Assembly: GCA_021778375.1 (NCBI GenBank)
Contig: JAJYCM010000111.1
Span: forward strand, 1-8,497
Direction of reading: 5' to 3'
Length of the DNA: 8,497 bases
Origin: Bacteroidota bacterium
Lineage (GTDB): Bacteria; Bacteroidota; Ignavibacteria; Ignavibacteriales; Ignavibacteriaceae
Position 1 is the stretch's first letter; each line of letters begins with the position of its first letter. This document shows positions 1-7,429 of this stretch, one piece after another. The notes below the pieces were generated by a model. That model was not told the origin of the DNA and searched no databases. It worked only from the letters and a program-made list of their open reading frames with translations. The translations under genes and the position numbers were made by a program.

Positions 1-916
1 CTACTCCGAATTCCACTGTTCATGGGCCAATGTCGGGACAGCAGGGTAAATATTGGGCAGATTCCTGGAGCGGCGCTGGAGAATCGGCAATAGGTGTGTT
101 ACGTTCTAAAATATTCATAAAATTCCGGGAAGTGTACCATATTGGTTATTTGTTGAAAACACCCAAGACCCTTTAAAAGGTTACGGTTACTATGAACCGG
201 TGTATAAAGAAATGCCTTATGGCCAAGGTGTCGAACAAATGATAACATGGGCATCTGTCTGCATTAATGGTAGTGACTGGGATGGCTTGAGGGATACAGT
301 AGATGGTAAAACCCCAATAGTGCGTTATACAGAACCTGTATTTAATCTTAAACCAAAAGTATTACTGGCATGCAGGTTTAATTATCCAATAGCATGGCTT
401 AATCAACCGCAAGAAGGTGTCTCCCGCAATAAAAGTACACACATTGAACCAAACGTAGATTGGCGCTTTTTAGAGTTTAATAATGTTGCAGACGAACTGT
501 ATAGCGTAAAAAATTATAGAAAAGTTGCTCCACCAACTCCGGCCATTGAATCTTTCAATGCTGTCCAAAATATTCTACGAATAAAACTTGATGGATTCTC
601 ACTTGAATATTGTATTACTAATAATGAAAATTTTAATGGTGCACAGTGGACATTTTTAAATGTTGGAAAGGGTGGTTTGATACTAGACTCTACAATTGAC
701 AGAAATAAAAAGATTTATATACAAACACGAAATAGCTTTGGTGAAAGTCAAATTGGAAGCATTCAAATAATAACAGGTGTTAATAAATCAGATTCGAATA
801 TCCCGAATAATTTTGCATTATTACAGAACTATCCGAATCCATTCAATCCATCAACAGCCCTTGTCAAGCAAGTGAGTTGGTTCATTTCCGTAATAGAATT
901 GGTCAGAACGGGGTAG
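1..916 (+). pseudogene. 3' part of a T9SS-exported protein gene, frameshifted and cut by an IS remnant
   Basis: The 5' end lies outside the window. Coding sequence enters in the frame starting at base 3 (begins TPNSTVHGPMSGQQ) and continues well until about base 108. From base 110 the same protein appears to go on in the frame of base 200 (reads KIPGSVPYWLFVENTQDP, then on to 916). Adding one A to the AAAA tract at 108-111 joins the two frames as ...GVLRSKNIHKIPGS, so one base has been lost or misread there. The protein looks extracellular: Trp- and Tyr-rich sequence, then a likely fibronectin-type/Ig-like beta-sandwich from about base 530 (starts PPTPAIESFNAVQ). Near the end is NYPNPFNPST (827-856), the first strand of the T9SS type A sorting domain. 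The remaining 60 or so residues of that domain are missing. After base 857 the frame runs into IS sequence and stops at 914-916. A GTG at 200 is not a credible start, because the homologous-looking frame continues upstream. The function of the main body is not recognised. Confidence 0.7.
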
Positions 917-969
917 AGCTGATTCTGAAGGGAAGCATTCGGATAAAGGGAGATGATAGATTTGATCCT

Positions 970-1028
970 GATGTAAGCATAGCACGGCAAGCCGCAATGG
1001 AATATGTTTGATGTAACATGGAATATGT
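970..1028 (+). repeat. Imperfect duplication with a palindromic insert inside the IS remnant
   Basis: GATGTAAGCAT (970-980) recurs as GATGTAACAT (1010-1019). ATGGAATATGT occurs at 997-1007 and again at 1018-1028. In the second copy the two words run directly together. In the first they are separated by about 17 nt containing CGGC-AA-GCCG (985-994), a perfect 4-bp stem with a 2-nt loop. The simplest reading is a short tandem duplication in which one copy took up the palindrome. No coding frame crosses it. Confidence 0.6.
978..998 (+). repeat. Short palindromic repeat, copy 1 (without nested hairpin)
   Basis: CATAGCACGGCAAGC (978-992) followed by CGCAAT (993-998) matches 4770-4784 plus 4802-4807 with a single mismatch (A984 versus G4776). 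The two copies differ otherwise only by 17 extra bases in the second. The shared core is the palindrome (G)CGGC-AA-GCCG(C). This copy sits within the non-coding gap of the IS remnant. Confidence 0.6.
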
Positions 1029-1204
1029 AAAACAAATTTGAAATATCTTGATATAAAAAACAAAGATTTAAATGGCAATACTATAGATACGACCGTACAA
1101 GAGAAAAATATCATCTATCCAACGGACAATAAATTACACAGAAAAATCATTTCAAAAAGTAAAGCTATATCAGAAAAGGAATACTGTATTGTGTTTCAAA
1201 TATT

Positions 1205-1235
1205 TTGACATAAAAACGAAAACTTAAACGATAAT
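1205..1235 (+). promoter_or_regulatory. Possible sigma70-like promoter for the large glycosidase-like gene
   Basis: A perfect TTGACA (1205-1210) is followed after 19 nt by GATAAT (1230-1235, 5 of 6 to TATAAT), in a very AT-rich stretch. It lies 34 nt upstream of the ATG at 1269. The 19-nt spacer is longer than ideal, and FCB-group housekeeping promoters often use a different -33/-7 consensus, so this is tentative. Confidence 0.35.
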
Positions 1236-1268
1236 ATTATATTACAATTAAAAAGTGGTTTGAAAACA

Positions 1269-4200
1269 ATGATAAAAAACAAATTAAACATTTGGTTTAT
1301 TGCGTTTATATTGACCTTAAGCGCCTTAAGTGATATTTGGGGTATTCAAAAAACTGAACCGCCCAAGCGGGTATATACTGATCGAATGGCAGGATACGAC
1401 AAAACTGTTGTCTTAACAGATGAAACAATTCCAAACTCTTGTGTTATGACCTATTTTCAGCATGGTATAAGGTATACAGATATAAACTATTTAATAAAAA
1501 TAATGCCGAGCTTCGAAATAGATGGAAAATTAGTTATGCCGTCCCAAGTACAAAACCTTTCTGTGGATGACTTTCCCGGCGGAGTTATTGCAAAATTTAA
1601 GATAAAAAACATTCTAATAGAAACGAAGATTAGACCGCTTCTGGTCGGTAGAGAAAAGGATTCTTGGGAAGGGTCTGCACTTTATGAAATTAAAACCGAA
1701 CCAAATATTCCTGTGATTATACATATCGGCAGCGGCAAGATACTCTCATTATTACCAGGCAGAAATCTATTGCCTCTTAACAATGCAGATGTACGTAATG
1801 ATTCGGTTAATTCGTTAAATCATCTTGCATTAATCGATTCACATACTATACAGTTCAAAAGCGGCGAAGAAAACATTCCTGTCATTGTCAAAAGCTCAGA
1901 TATCATAAAAATAGAATCTGCAAAATCTAGTAGTCGGAAGAATGCATCTATCAGAATGGAATCAGGATCCGGGCAAGTCCTTATCGCTTATTCTAATGAT
2001 CAAAACCAGCTTTTGGAGATTAGCAAGATTGGCTTTGAAACTGCCAAAAATCAAGTTGATAAATATTACGCCAATCTTCTTAAATCCTCTAATGTGGAAA
2101 CGCCCGACGCTAACATGAATAATGCTTTTCGGTCAGCCATTTATAATCTTGAATATAATTGGATTAAACCCTATGGTTGGATGGAATGTCTTCATCATTG
2201 GTATGCGCTGTTTCAACAGCAAGTTAGCGCCGGCGCTGAGTGGATTGGCCAGGAAAAGCGATCTAAATCTTGTATTATAGAACAAGCGCAAAATTTAATA
2301 GATGACGGTAATGTTCCACAATTTATGCCGGATGGAAAGATCAAGCGGGATTTTGGTGGTTCCAATCAGTATTGGGTTTGGCAAATTAGACATTATATAA
2401 ACTTTACAGGGGATACATTATTTGCAAAAGAAATTATTCCTTATTTGGATAGTGTAATTGCCAAAACTATTCATCAACATGATAAAGACGGAGATATGTT
2501 ATTCTCATGGGGATTACAAATTGGCAACCAGGAAGATTTTATAGGTAATCCGGGTGATGCTACAAATCCTTCCATTGAGATGGTGAATATGTTTCGAACC
2601 CGGGCCGAGTTATCAGATTTAATCGGCGATAAGAAAGAAGCAAGTCTTTATTCTGAGAGAGCTGATGAGGTTGTAAAACAACTTCACGATAAATTATGGT
2701 TACCGGATTTAGGAAGATTTGCATATTTTAAAGATCTGACGGGTAACGTTCGCCTTGACGGTCAATATGAGACATATCTTTATCCGATCATCTGGAATAT
2801 TGTTGATCCTCTTGATCAATACACTGGCTTGCAACATTTGTTAGAGCGATTAACAAGAAAAGACGGTGCTATTTTTTGTTCAAATAATTTTTCATGGCAT
2901 GCTATAGGTACATGGGGTATGCAATGTGGAGAAGCACAGCAACCCTGGGCAGCATGGGGCTTCTCAAAATTTGGATTAAATAATATGACCTGGCGCCCAC
3001 TAAAAGCCATGGCGGATTGGGCAATGGATATAAATCACAGAGGCGCTTGGCCAGAAATATCTGATGAAACAATACCCGCTTATTTTACTCCTCCGGCAGG
3101 ATTATATATAGCTTCAATGGTTGAAGCGCTTTTTGGATTAAAAATGAATGCTCCTAAGAACACCATAGAAATATCGCCATCATTCCCTGATTCTTGGCCA
3201 AATGCTAAACTAACCCTACCGGAAGTTAAAGCTAATTACCAGCGTGATGGAAATAGGTTGACTTACACTTTAGAGACAACACGATCTTTGGAAAAAATAG
3301 TACGATGGAAATTACCCCCGGCTAAAATAATTAAATGTTTAGTGAATAGTCGAAAAGTGAATTATACAATAGAACCGGGTGTTGATCATATTATTTTACA
3401 CATAGACAGTCTTTATAGTAAAAAAACGGAAATTGTCATTCAATATGAGCCTATAAAGTACAGCATCACATATCCACGTTCGATAGCAGAGGGCGATACA
3501 TTAGAGCTAAATGTTAAAGGTATGATAATAAAACAAATAGATGATAGATGTAAAGTATTGCGCTCATGGGATTATAATAGTAATCCGGAATCAATTATTG
3601 CAAGCATAAATAAAGGTTTACTCAAACCTTATGAAAAATACGGGCGTTTGGGTCAGCTTAATTTTTCACAAAGGACATTTTTTATCCATGGCAGCTTATC
3701 AAAGAAATTCAACCTATGGTTTCCGGTGAACTTAACCATTTTACCCCGATTTGAAGCGACGTCACTAAAAGAAATTGAAAAGACAAATAATGGATATTCA
3801 GTACCTATCCAGATTAGAAATAATACGAGTTGCGATTACAATGAACCTACTGTTTTACGAATTCATGGAAAAGATATCCATTTTATTGCTGATATTAAAG
3901 CCCGTTCTGAAGTAGAAATTAATCTATTAATCCCTGCAGACATAATTAATACATTATCACCCGGAGATAATAATGCAAATCTATACTTACAAAACAATAG
4001 AATGATTCCTATAACTTTGACAGCAAAAAAAATAGTAAAATTTATAGCTGCAAAATCGATGATTAATTTATCATTTCCTGAATCAGACTTTCTACCGGAC
4101 ACACTTTGGAATGAATTACGGGTAATGCCCGGATTTCCACATATCTTTTTTATGTTCTCTAATTATGGTTGGCCTAAGCCAATGATTGCTCTGGAAGATA

Positions 4201-4769
4201 GTACTAAGATAACAGTACCCGAAATACCAGGTCTTAGTTTCCAAATTCCTCATCGGAAATTTATTCCTGTTTCGCACAAATCAGGCAAAGTTTCGTATAG
4301 GCTGAATCTGAAACCAGGAATATATAAAAAACTATATCTCTTAGTACTGCCTTTTGTGGACAATCATGATATGTTTACGAAAGTAGCTCGAATTACTGCA
4401 TATTCGAATAATGAGATTGTGTATAAGCGTACGTTGTGTTATCCAGGAGATATTGATTATTGGGTTCCTAATATTAACCCATATACATTTGCTACATTTC
4501 GGGAACCTCGCTTGAATCGCTTTGGATTATTACCATTATTAAAACCGGATCAATCAGATTGGACAGAAGGTCAACCTCCAGCATTTCCCGAACCCGGATT
4601 TTGGTCTACTTCTATTCCTGTTGTAACCAAATCGTGTTTGATGGATGTTATCGAAATTGATTTGAACAGACCAATGAAATTAGATAATCTGGTTTTTGAA
4701 TCGATAGGTGATTATAATGCTTTCGGGATTGTGGGGGCAGTCGGCGAAATTGACGGGAACAGTAAATAA
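1269..4769 (+). CDS. Large secreted six-hairpin (alpha/alpha)6 glycosidase-like protein, family not assigned
   Basis: A protein of about 1166 residues. I chose the ATG at 1269 over the in-frame TTG at 1260 because AAGTGG (1253-1258) suits it as a weak ribosome binding site. Residues 1-25 (MIKNKLNIWFIAFILTLSAL...) form a signal peptide, so it acts outside the cytoplasm. Residues about 30-260 are beta-rich, as in the N-terminal sandwich of six-hairpin glycosidases. Residues about 280-625 look like an (alpha/alpha)6 barrel: GGSNQYWVWQIRHYINFTGD, DKDGDMLFSW, a NQEDFIGNPGDATNPSIEM loop, QCGEAQQPWAAWG, and GAWPEISDETIPAYFTPPAG. Candidate catalytic acids are Glu324, Glu422, Asp423, Asp430, Glu555 and Glu596; which two act cannot be told. 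Residues about 625-730 are a beta cap. From about 730 to the end are two or three beta-rich domains, the last with SDWTEGQPPAFPEPGFWST. No T9SS tail or membrane anchor is visible. Placed before araBD, it may release arabinose or a related sugar (inference). An alpha-L-rhamnosidase-like or glucosidase-like activity is equally possible. Confidence 0.75.
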   Translation: MIKNKLNIWFIAFILTLSALSDIWGIQKTEPPKRVYTDRMAGYDKTVVLTDETIPNSCVMTYFQHGIRYTDINYLIKIMPSFEIDGKLVMPSQVQNLSVDDFPGGVIAKFKIKNILIETKIRPLLVGREKDSWEGSALYEIKTEPNIPVIIHIGSGKILSLLPGRNLLPLNNADVRNDSVNSLNHLALIDSHTIQFKSGEENIPVIVKSSDIIKIESAKSSSRKNASIRMESGSGQVLIAYSNDQNQLLEISKIGFETAKNQVDKYYANLLKSSNVETPDANMNNAFRSAIYNLEYNWIKPYGWMECLHHWYALFQQQVSAGAEWIGQEKRSKSCIIEQAQNLIDDGNVPQFMPDGKIKRDFGGSNQYWVWQIRHYINFTGDTLFAKEIIPYLDSVIAKTIHQHDKDGDMLFSWGLQIGNQEDFIGNPGDATNPSIEMVNMFRTRAELSDLIGDKKEASLYSERADEVVKQLHDKLWLPDLGRFAYFKDLTGNVRLDGQYETYLYPIIWNIVDPLDQYTGLQHLLERLTRKDGAIFCSNNFSWHAIGTWGMQCGEAQQPWAAWGFSKFGLNNMTWRPLKAMADWAMDINHRGAWPEISDETIPAYFTPPAGLYIASMVEALFGLKMNAPKNTIEISPSFPDSWPNAKLTLPEVKANYQRDGNRLTYTLETTRSLEKIVRWKLPPAKIIKCLVNSRKVNYTIEPGVDHIILHIDSLYSKKTEIVIQYEPIKYSITYPRSIAEGDTLELNVKGMIIKQIDDRCKVLRSWDYNSNPESIIASINKGLLKPYEKYGRLGQLNFSQRTFFIHGSLSKKFNLWFPVNLTILPRFEATSLKEIEKTNNGYSVPIQIRNNTSCDYNEPTVLRIHGKDIHFIADIKARSEVEINLLIPADIINTLSPGDNNANLYLQNNRMIPITLTAKKIVKFIAAKSMINLSFPESDFLPDTLWNELRVMPGFPHIFFMFSNYGWPKPMIALEDSTKITVPEIPGLSFQIPHRKFIPVSHKSGKVSYRLNLKPGIYKKLYLLVLPFVDNHDMFTKVARITAYSNNEIVYKRTLCYPGDIDYWVPNINPYTFATFREPRLNRFGLLPLLKPDQSDWTEGQPPAFPEPGFWSTSIPVVTKSCLMDVIEIDLNRPMKLDNLVFESIGDYNAFGIVGAVGEIDGNSK

Positions 4770-4807
4770 CATAGCGCGGCAAGCCTGCCGGACAGGCAGG
4801 CCGCAAT
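4770..4807 (+). repeat. Nested palindromic repeat, copy 2, directly after the stop codon
   Basis: The outer sequence is the same as copy 1 at 978-998, but 17 nt (4785-4801) are inserted. This creates a perfect 7-bp stem GCCTGCC (4783-4789) / GGCAGGC (4795-4801) with loop GGACA. An outer GCG (4776-4778) / CGC (4802-4804) can extend it past a GCAA bulge. It is followed by AATTTT, so it could slow or end transcription after the glycosidase-like gene, but the T run is too short and too far away for a classic terminator. Confidence 0.6.
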
Positions 4808-4819
4808 TTTGAATTATGA

Positions 4820-4839
4820 ATCCGCCGCGATAGGCGGAT
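4820..4839 (+). repeat. Inverted repeat (second intergenic hairpin)
   Basis: ATCCGCC (4820-4826) and GGCGGAT (4833-4839) form a perfect 7-bp stem with loop GCGATA. It has no T run after it. It stands out as GC-rich in an otherwise AT-rich spacer and belongs to a group of three hairpins between the two genes. Confidence 0.55.
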
Positions 4840-4840
4840 G

Positions 4841-4864
4841 AACCTTACCTACCGGCAGGTTTTG
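4841..4864 (+). repeat. Imperfect inverted repeat with a short T run (weak terminator candidate)
   Basis: ACCT (4847-4850) pairs with AGGT (4857-4860) around a near-palindromic ACCGGC centre; alternatively AACCT (4841-4845) pairs with AGGTT (4857-4861). TTTTG follows. CCGGCAGG (4852-4859) is the reverse complement of CCTGCCGG (4784-4791) in the first hairpin, so the two share a core word in opposite orientation. This could be a weak rho-independent terminator between the glycosidase-like gene and araB; evidence is thin. Confidence 0.35.
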
Positions 4865-4939
4865 AATGAAATGAAATTGAGAAAATTTAACACAAAAAAT
4901 AAAAATATTATTTCCTATACGATATAAATAACCAGTTTG

Positions 4940-4950
4940 GTAATAATTAC
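4940..4950. promoter_or_regulatory. Short palindrome in the araB leader, possible operator
   Basis: GTAAT-A-ATTAC is an 11-bp perfect inverted repeat about 25 nt before the araB start. It lies where a repressor site could sit. Such short AT palindromes occur by chance in AT-rich DNA, and I do not recognise it as a known AraR box. Confidence 0.2.
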
Positions 4951-4965
4951 TCGAGTAAAATATTT

Positions 4966-4969
4966 AAGG
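4966..4969 (+). promoter_or_regulatory. Ribosome binding site that fixes the araB start
   Basis: AAGG lies 6 nt before the ATG at 4976. The frame stays open upstream to a TTG at 4937, but that codon has no ribosome binding site and would add 13 residues in front of the conserved N-terminus (MNKYTIGLDFGTNS), so the ATG is preferred. Confidence 0.6.
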
Positions 4970-4975
4970 CAATAT

Positions 4976-6682
4976 ATGAATAAGTACACTATTGGATTGG
5001 ATTTCGGAACAAACTCATGTCGGTCAGTAATAGTCGATATTACTAATGGAAATGAAATAGCAAGCCATGTTTTTGAATATCCATCCGGTGAAGCCGGGGT
5101 CATTATCAATCACGATATTCCAAATCAGGCCAGACAGAATCCCGCTGATTATCTACTGGGAATAGAAACTACAATAAACGAAGCGATTAGGAAAGCCAAG
5201 GAAACAGGACCATATTTTTCTCCAAATGATATTATTGGGATTGGGATAGATACAACCGGAAGTAGTCCGATGCCGGTTGATTCAAAGGGCAACCCGCTTT
5301 GTTTCCAGGATAAATTCAAAGATGAACCTGCTGCGATGGTATGGCTCTGGAAAGACCACACAAGCTATGCAGAAGCTCAAGAGATTACAGAATTAGCCGA
5401 GAAGATACGCCCACAATATTTGGCAAAGATAGGTGGCGTGTATTCCTCTGAGTGGTTTTGGAGTAAAATTTGGCATTGCCAAAAAGAGAACCCTGATGTC
5501 TTCAATGCTGCTTATAATTTTGTTGAAATTTGTGATTGGATTCCGGCAGTTTTATCGGGTGATACAAATCCTAAAAGTCTTAAAAGAAGCATTTGCGCTG
5601 CAGGCCACAAGGCACTGTATAATGAACAATGGGGTGGTTTGCCAGATGAAGAATTTCTTGAGAGGCTCTCGCCTGAACTTGGAAAGCTCCGTAATAGGAT
5701 TGTGAACAAAGCATATCCCACAGAAGAGAGAGCTGGATATCTTTCCGAAGAATGGTCAAAAAAGCTTGGACTTACAACAAATGTTGCAATTGCAGTCGGA
5801 GCTTTCGATGCACACATGGGAGCTGTTGCTGCCGGAGTCAAGACTGGAACACTTGTTAAGATTATGGGGACAAGCACATGCGACATAATGGTATATCCAA
5901 ATAATAAAATACTTGCAGATATACCCGGAGTTTGCGGAATTGTTAATGGATCAGTAATGGACGGCTATTACGGAATTGAGGCGGGGCAATCAGGTGTCGG
6001 TGATATATTTCTATGGTTTGTGAATAATCTTGTACCTGATAGTTACGGCAAAACTACGGATGAAAAGTTCATTAACTTAGAAAATCTAGCCGCAAAAATA
6101 AAGCCTGGGGAGTCCGGTTTGATGGCTTTGGACTGGAACAATGGTAACCGCACAATACTTGTTGACACTAGATTGACAGGGCTTCTTCTAGGGCAAACAC
6201 TTCTTACTAAGCCACATGAAATTTATCGTGCACTTGTAGAGGCAACCGCATTTGGCGCATTAGCTATTATCGATAGGATTGAAGAGTACGGAGTAACTAT
6301 AGCTGAAGTTGTAAACTGTGGCGGTTTGGCAATTAGGAATACTTTACTAATGCAGATATATGCAGACGTTATCGGGCGTCCAATGAAGATTTCCAGAAGT
6401 GAACAAACCCCTGCGCTAGGCGCTGCAATTTTTGCTGCAATATCAGCAGGCAAACTGTCGAGCGGATATGATAATATCGATCAAGCACAAACCGCGATGA
6501 CAGGCATTAGCAAAGTTTACAATCCAATTAAAGAAAACCATGATGTATATAAGAAACTTTATCAAATCTACAAGCAGCTTCACGATGGATTTGGGACAAT
6601 GAGTTGGCAGGGGAATATGTTTAATGTAATGAAAGACTTGTTAGATATTCGTGATAAAATTCGCAAGGAGAAAAAATGTTAG
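4976..6682 (+). CDS. araB: L-ribulokinase
   Basis: FGGY-family sugar kinase of 568 residues, close to the 566 of E. coli AraB. It phosphorylates L-ribulose with ATP to L-ribulose 5-phosphate in the cytoplasm, the second step of L-arabinose breakdown. Visible landmarks are the phosphate-binding IGLDFGTNS (residues 6-14), GIGIDTTGSSPMPVD (88-102), WLWKDHT (123-129), which is typical of ribulokinases among FGGY kinases, SSEWFWSKIWH (157-167), GAFDAHMGA with the likely catalytic base Asp278, MGTSTCD (297-303), and the C-terminal NCGGLAIRN (447-455) with ALGAAI (480-485) for nucleotide binding. The gene follows 206 nt of spacer, so it probably has its own promoter, although no convincing one is visible. 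Its last 7 nt overlap araD, so the two are co-transcribed and probably translationally coupled. Other FGGY kinases (xylulokinase, glycerol kinase) are shorter and lack the WKDHT block. Confidence 0.95.
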   Translation: MNKYTIGLDFGTNSCRSVIVDITNGNEIASHVFEYPSGEAGVIINHDIPNQARQNPADYLLGIETTINEAIRKAKETGPYFSPNDIIGIGIDTTGSSPMPVDSKGNPLCFQDKFKDEPAAMVWLWKDHTSYAEAQEITELAEKIRPQYLAKIGGVYSSEWFWSKIWHCQKENPDVFNAAYNFVEICDWIPAVLSGDTNPKSLKRSICAAGHKALYNEQWGGLPDEEFLERLSPELGKLRNRIVNKAYPTEERAGYLSEEWSKKLGLTTNVAIAVGAFDAHMGAVAAGVKTGTLVKIMGTSTCDIMVYPNNKILADIPGVCGIVNGSVMDGYYGIEAGQSGVGDIFLWFVNNLVPDSYGKTTDEKFINLENLAAKIKPGESGLMALDWNNGNRTILVDTRLTGLLLGQTLLTKPHEIYRALVEATAFGALAIIDRIEEYGVTIAEVVNCGGLAIRNTLLMQIYADVIGRPMKISRSEQTPALGAAIFAAISAGKLSSGYDNIDQAQTAMTGISKVYNPIKENHDVYKKLYQIYKQLHDGFGTMSWQGNMFNVMKDLLDIRDKIRKEKKC

Positions 6683-7389
6683 AAGATTTAAAAGAGAAAG
6701 TCCTTAACGCAAACCAATCACTTGTCAAATACGGATTGGTAACTCTTACATGGGGAAATGTCAGCGGGATTGATTGGGAGAGAAATTTGATTGTCATTAA
6801 ACCAAGTGGAGTTGAATATGGCAAAATGACCCCGGATAACATGGTCGTAGTAAATATGGATGGGAAAATGGTTGAAGGTAAGCTAAATCCATCATCCGAT
6901 ACTCCCACACATGTTGAATTATATAAAGCATTTTTCGAAAGACATTTAGAAAATGATATAGGCGGTATTACACATAGCCACAGCGAATATGCTACAATAT
7001 TTGCGCAAGCTGGTATAGTCATTCCATGTTTCGGCACAACACATGCCGATCATTTTAAAGGAGCTATTCCGGTAACTCGCTTTTTAACCATAGAAGAAGT
7101 AAAAGAAGGTTATGAATTGAATACAGGAAAGATAATTATTGAATGTTTTAAAAATGTCAATCCGGTTGCCATGCCGGGAGTATTAGTACGCGGACATGCA
7201 CCGTTTACTTGGGGCAAATCGCCTGAAGAATCTGTAAAGAATAGTCTTGCACTTGAAAGGATTGCAAAAATGGCTCTTCACAGTTTGGAGCTCAATCCCG
7301 CTCTCAAAGGTTTGCCTGATTATATAATGAAAAAACACTTCAATCGTAAGCATGGTGAAGATGCTTATTATGGGCAACATAATAAATGA
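6676..7389 (+). CDS. araD: L-ribulose-5-phosphate 4-epimerase
   Basis: Zinc-dependent class II aldolase/epimerase of 237 residues (E. coli AraD has 231). It converts L-ribulose 5-phosphate to D-xylulose 5-phosphate, feeding the pentose phosphate pathway. From the opening MLEDLKEKVL through LVTLTWGNVSG (21-31), IKPSGVEYG (41-49), SSDTPTH (73-79) and THADHF (122-127) to the end KHGEDAYYGQ it follows E. coli AraD closely. The zinc ligands correspond to Asp75 (metal region), His100, His102 and His174. Asp125 matches the catalytic Asp120 of E. coli and Tyr232 matches Tyr229. About six extra residues (around ERHLEND, 88-94) precede the first zinc histidine, and HNK extends the C-terminus; neither touches the active site. 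A strong AAGGAG (6665-6670) sits 5 nt before the ATG, inside the end of araB. L-fuculose-phosphate aldolase is the nearest alternative, but the close AraD match and araB pairing argue against it. Confidence 0.95.
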   Translation: MLEDLKEKVLNANQSLVKYGLVTLTWGNVSGIDWERNLIVIKPSGVEYGKMTPDNMVVVNMDGKMVEGKLNPSSDTPTHVELYKAFFERHLENDIGGITHSHSEYATIFAQAGIVIPCFGTTHADHFKGAIPVTRFLTIEEVKEGYELNTGKIIIECFKNVNPVAMPGVLVRGHAPFTWGKSPEESVKNSLALERIAKMALHSLELNPALKGLPDYIMKKHFNRKHGEDAYYGQHNK

Positions 7390-7429
7390 AGTAAATGGGA
7401 ACAAATTTCTTTAATGAATATAAATTCTC

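Larger units (their letters stand above)
857..1181 (+). mobile_element. Degraded IS5-type transposase remnant
   Basis: Two fragments on the + strand look like an IS5-superfamily DDE transposase. The first, in the frame of base 859, reads PCQASELVHFRNRIGQNGVE and continues LILKGSIRIKGDDRFDPDVSI to base 981. The second, from base 1083, reads IDTTVQEKNIIYPTDNKLHR and continues to SEKE at 1181. DTTVQEKNI.YPTD is the block around the first catalytic aspartate in this family. The fragments would join at VSI/IDTTVQ if about 100 nt between 982 and 1085 were removed. That gap is in another phase and contains stops. The N-terminal DNA-binding part, the other catalytic residues and any terminal inverted repeats are absent, so this is dead. 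The left edge falls exactly where the T9SS sorting domain of the upstream gene is lost. Family recognition is from memory of conserved blocks; the exact IS subgroup is uncertain. Confidence 0.75.

Noticed and set aside
200..202. GTG at 200 as a true gene start
   Set aside because: Protein-like sequence in the same frame continues upstream to about base 110 and joins a second frame before that, so the gene starts outside the window.
851..1114. Open reading frames on the minus strand across the IS remnant
   Set aside because: They run opposite to clear transposase fragments on the + strand, have no ribosome binding site or recognisable domain, and are best seen as chance.
4937..4975. Upstream TTG start for araB
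   Set aside because: It lacks a ribosome binding site, and the added residues are not part of the conserved kinase N-terminus; the ATG at 4976 has AAGG at good spacing.
5512..5886. A 124-codon minus-strand frame inside araB
   Set aside because: It is the antisense shadow of well-conserved araB sequence and has no features of its own.
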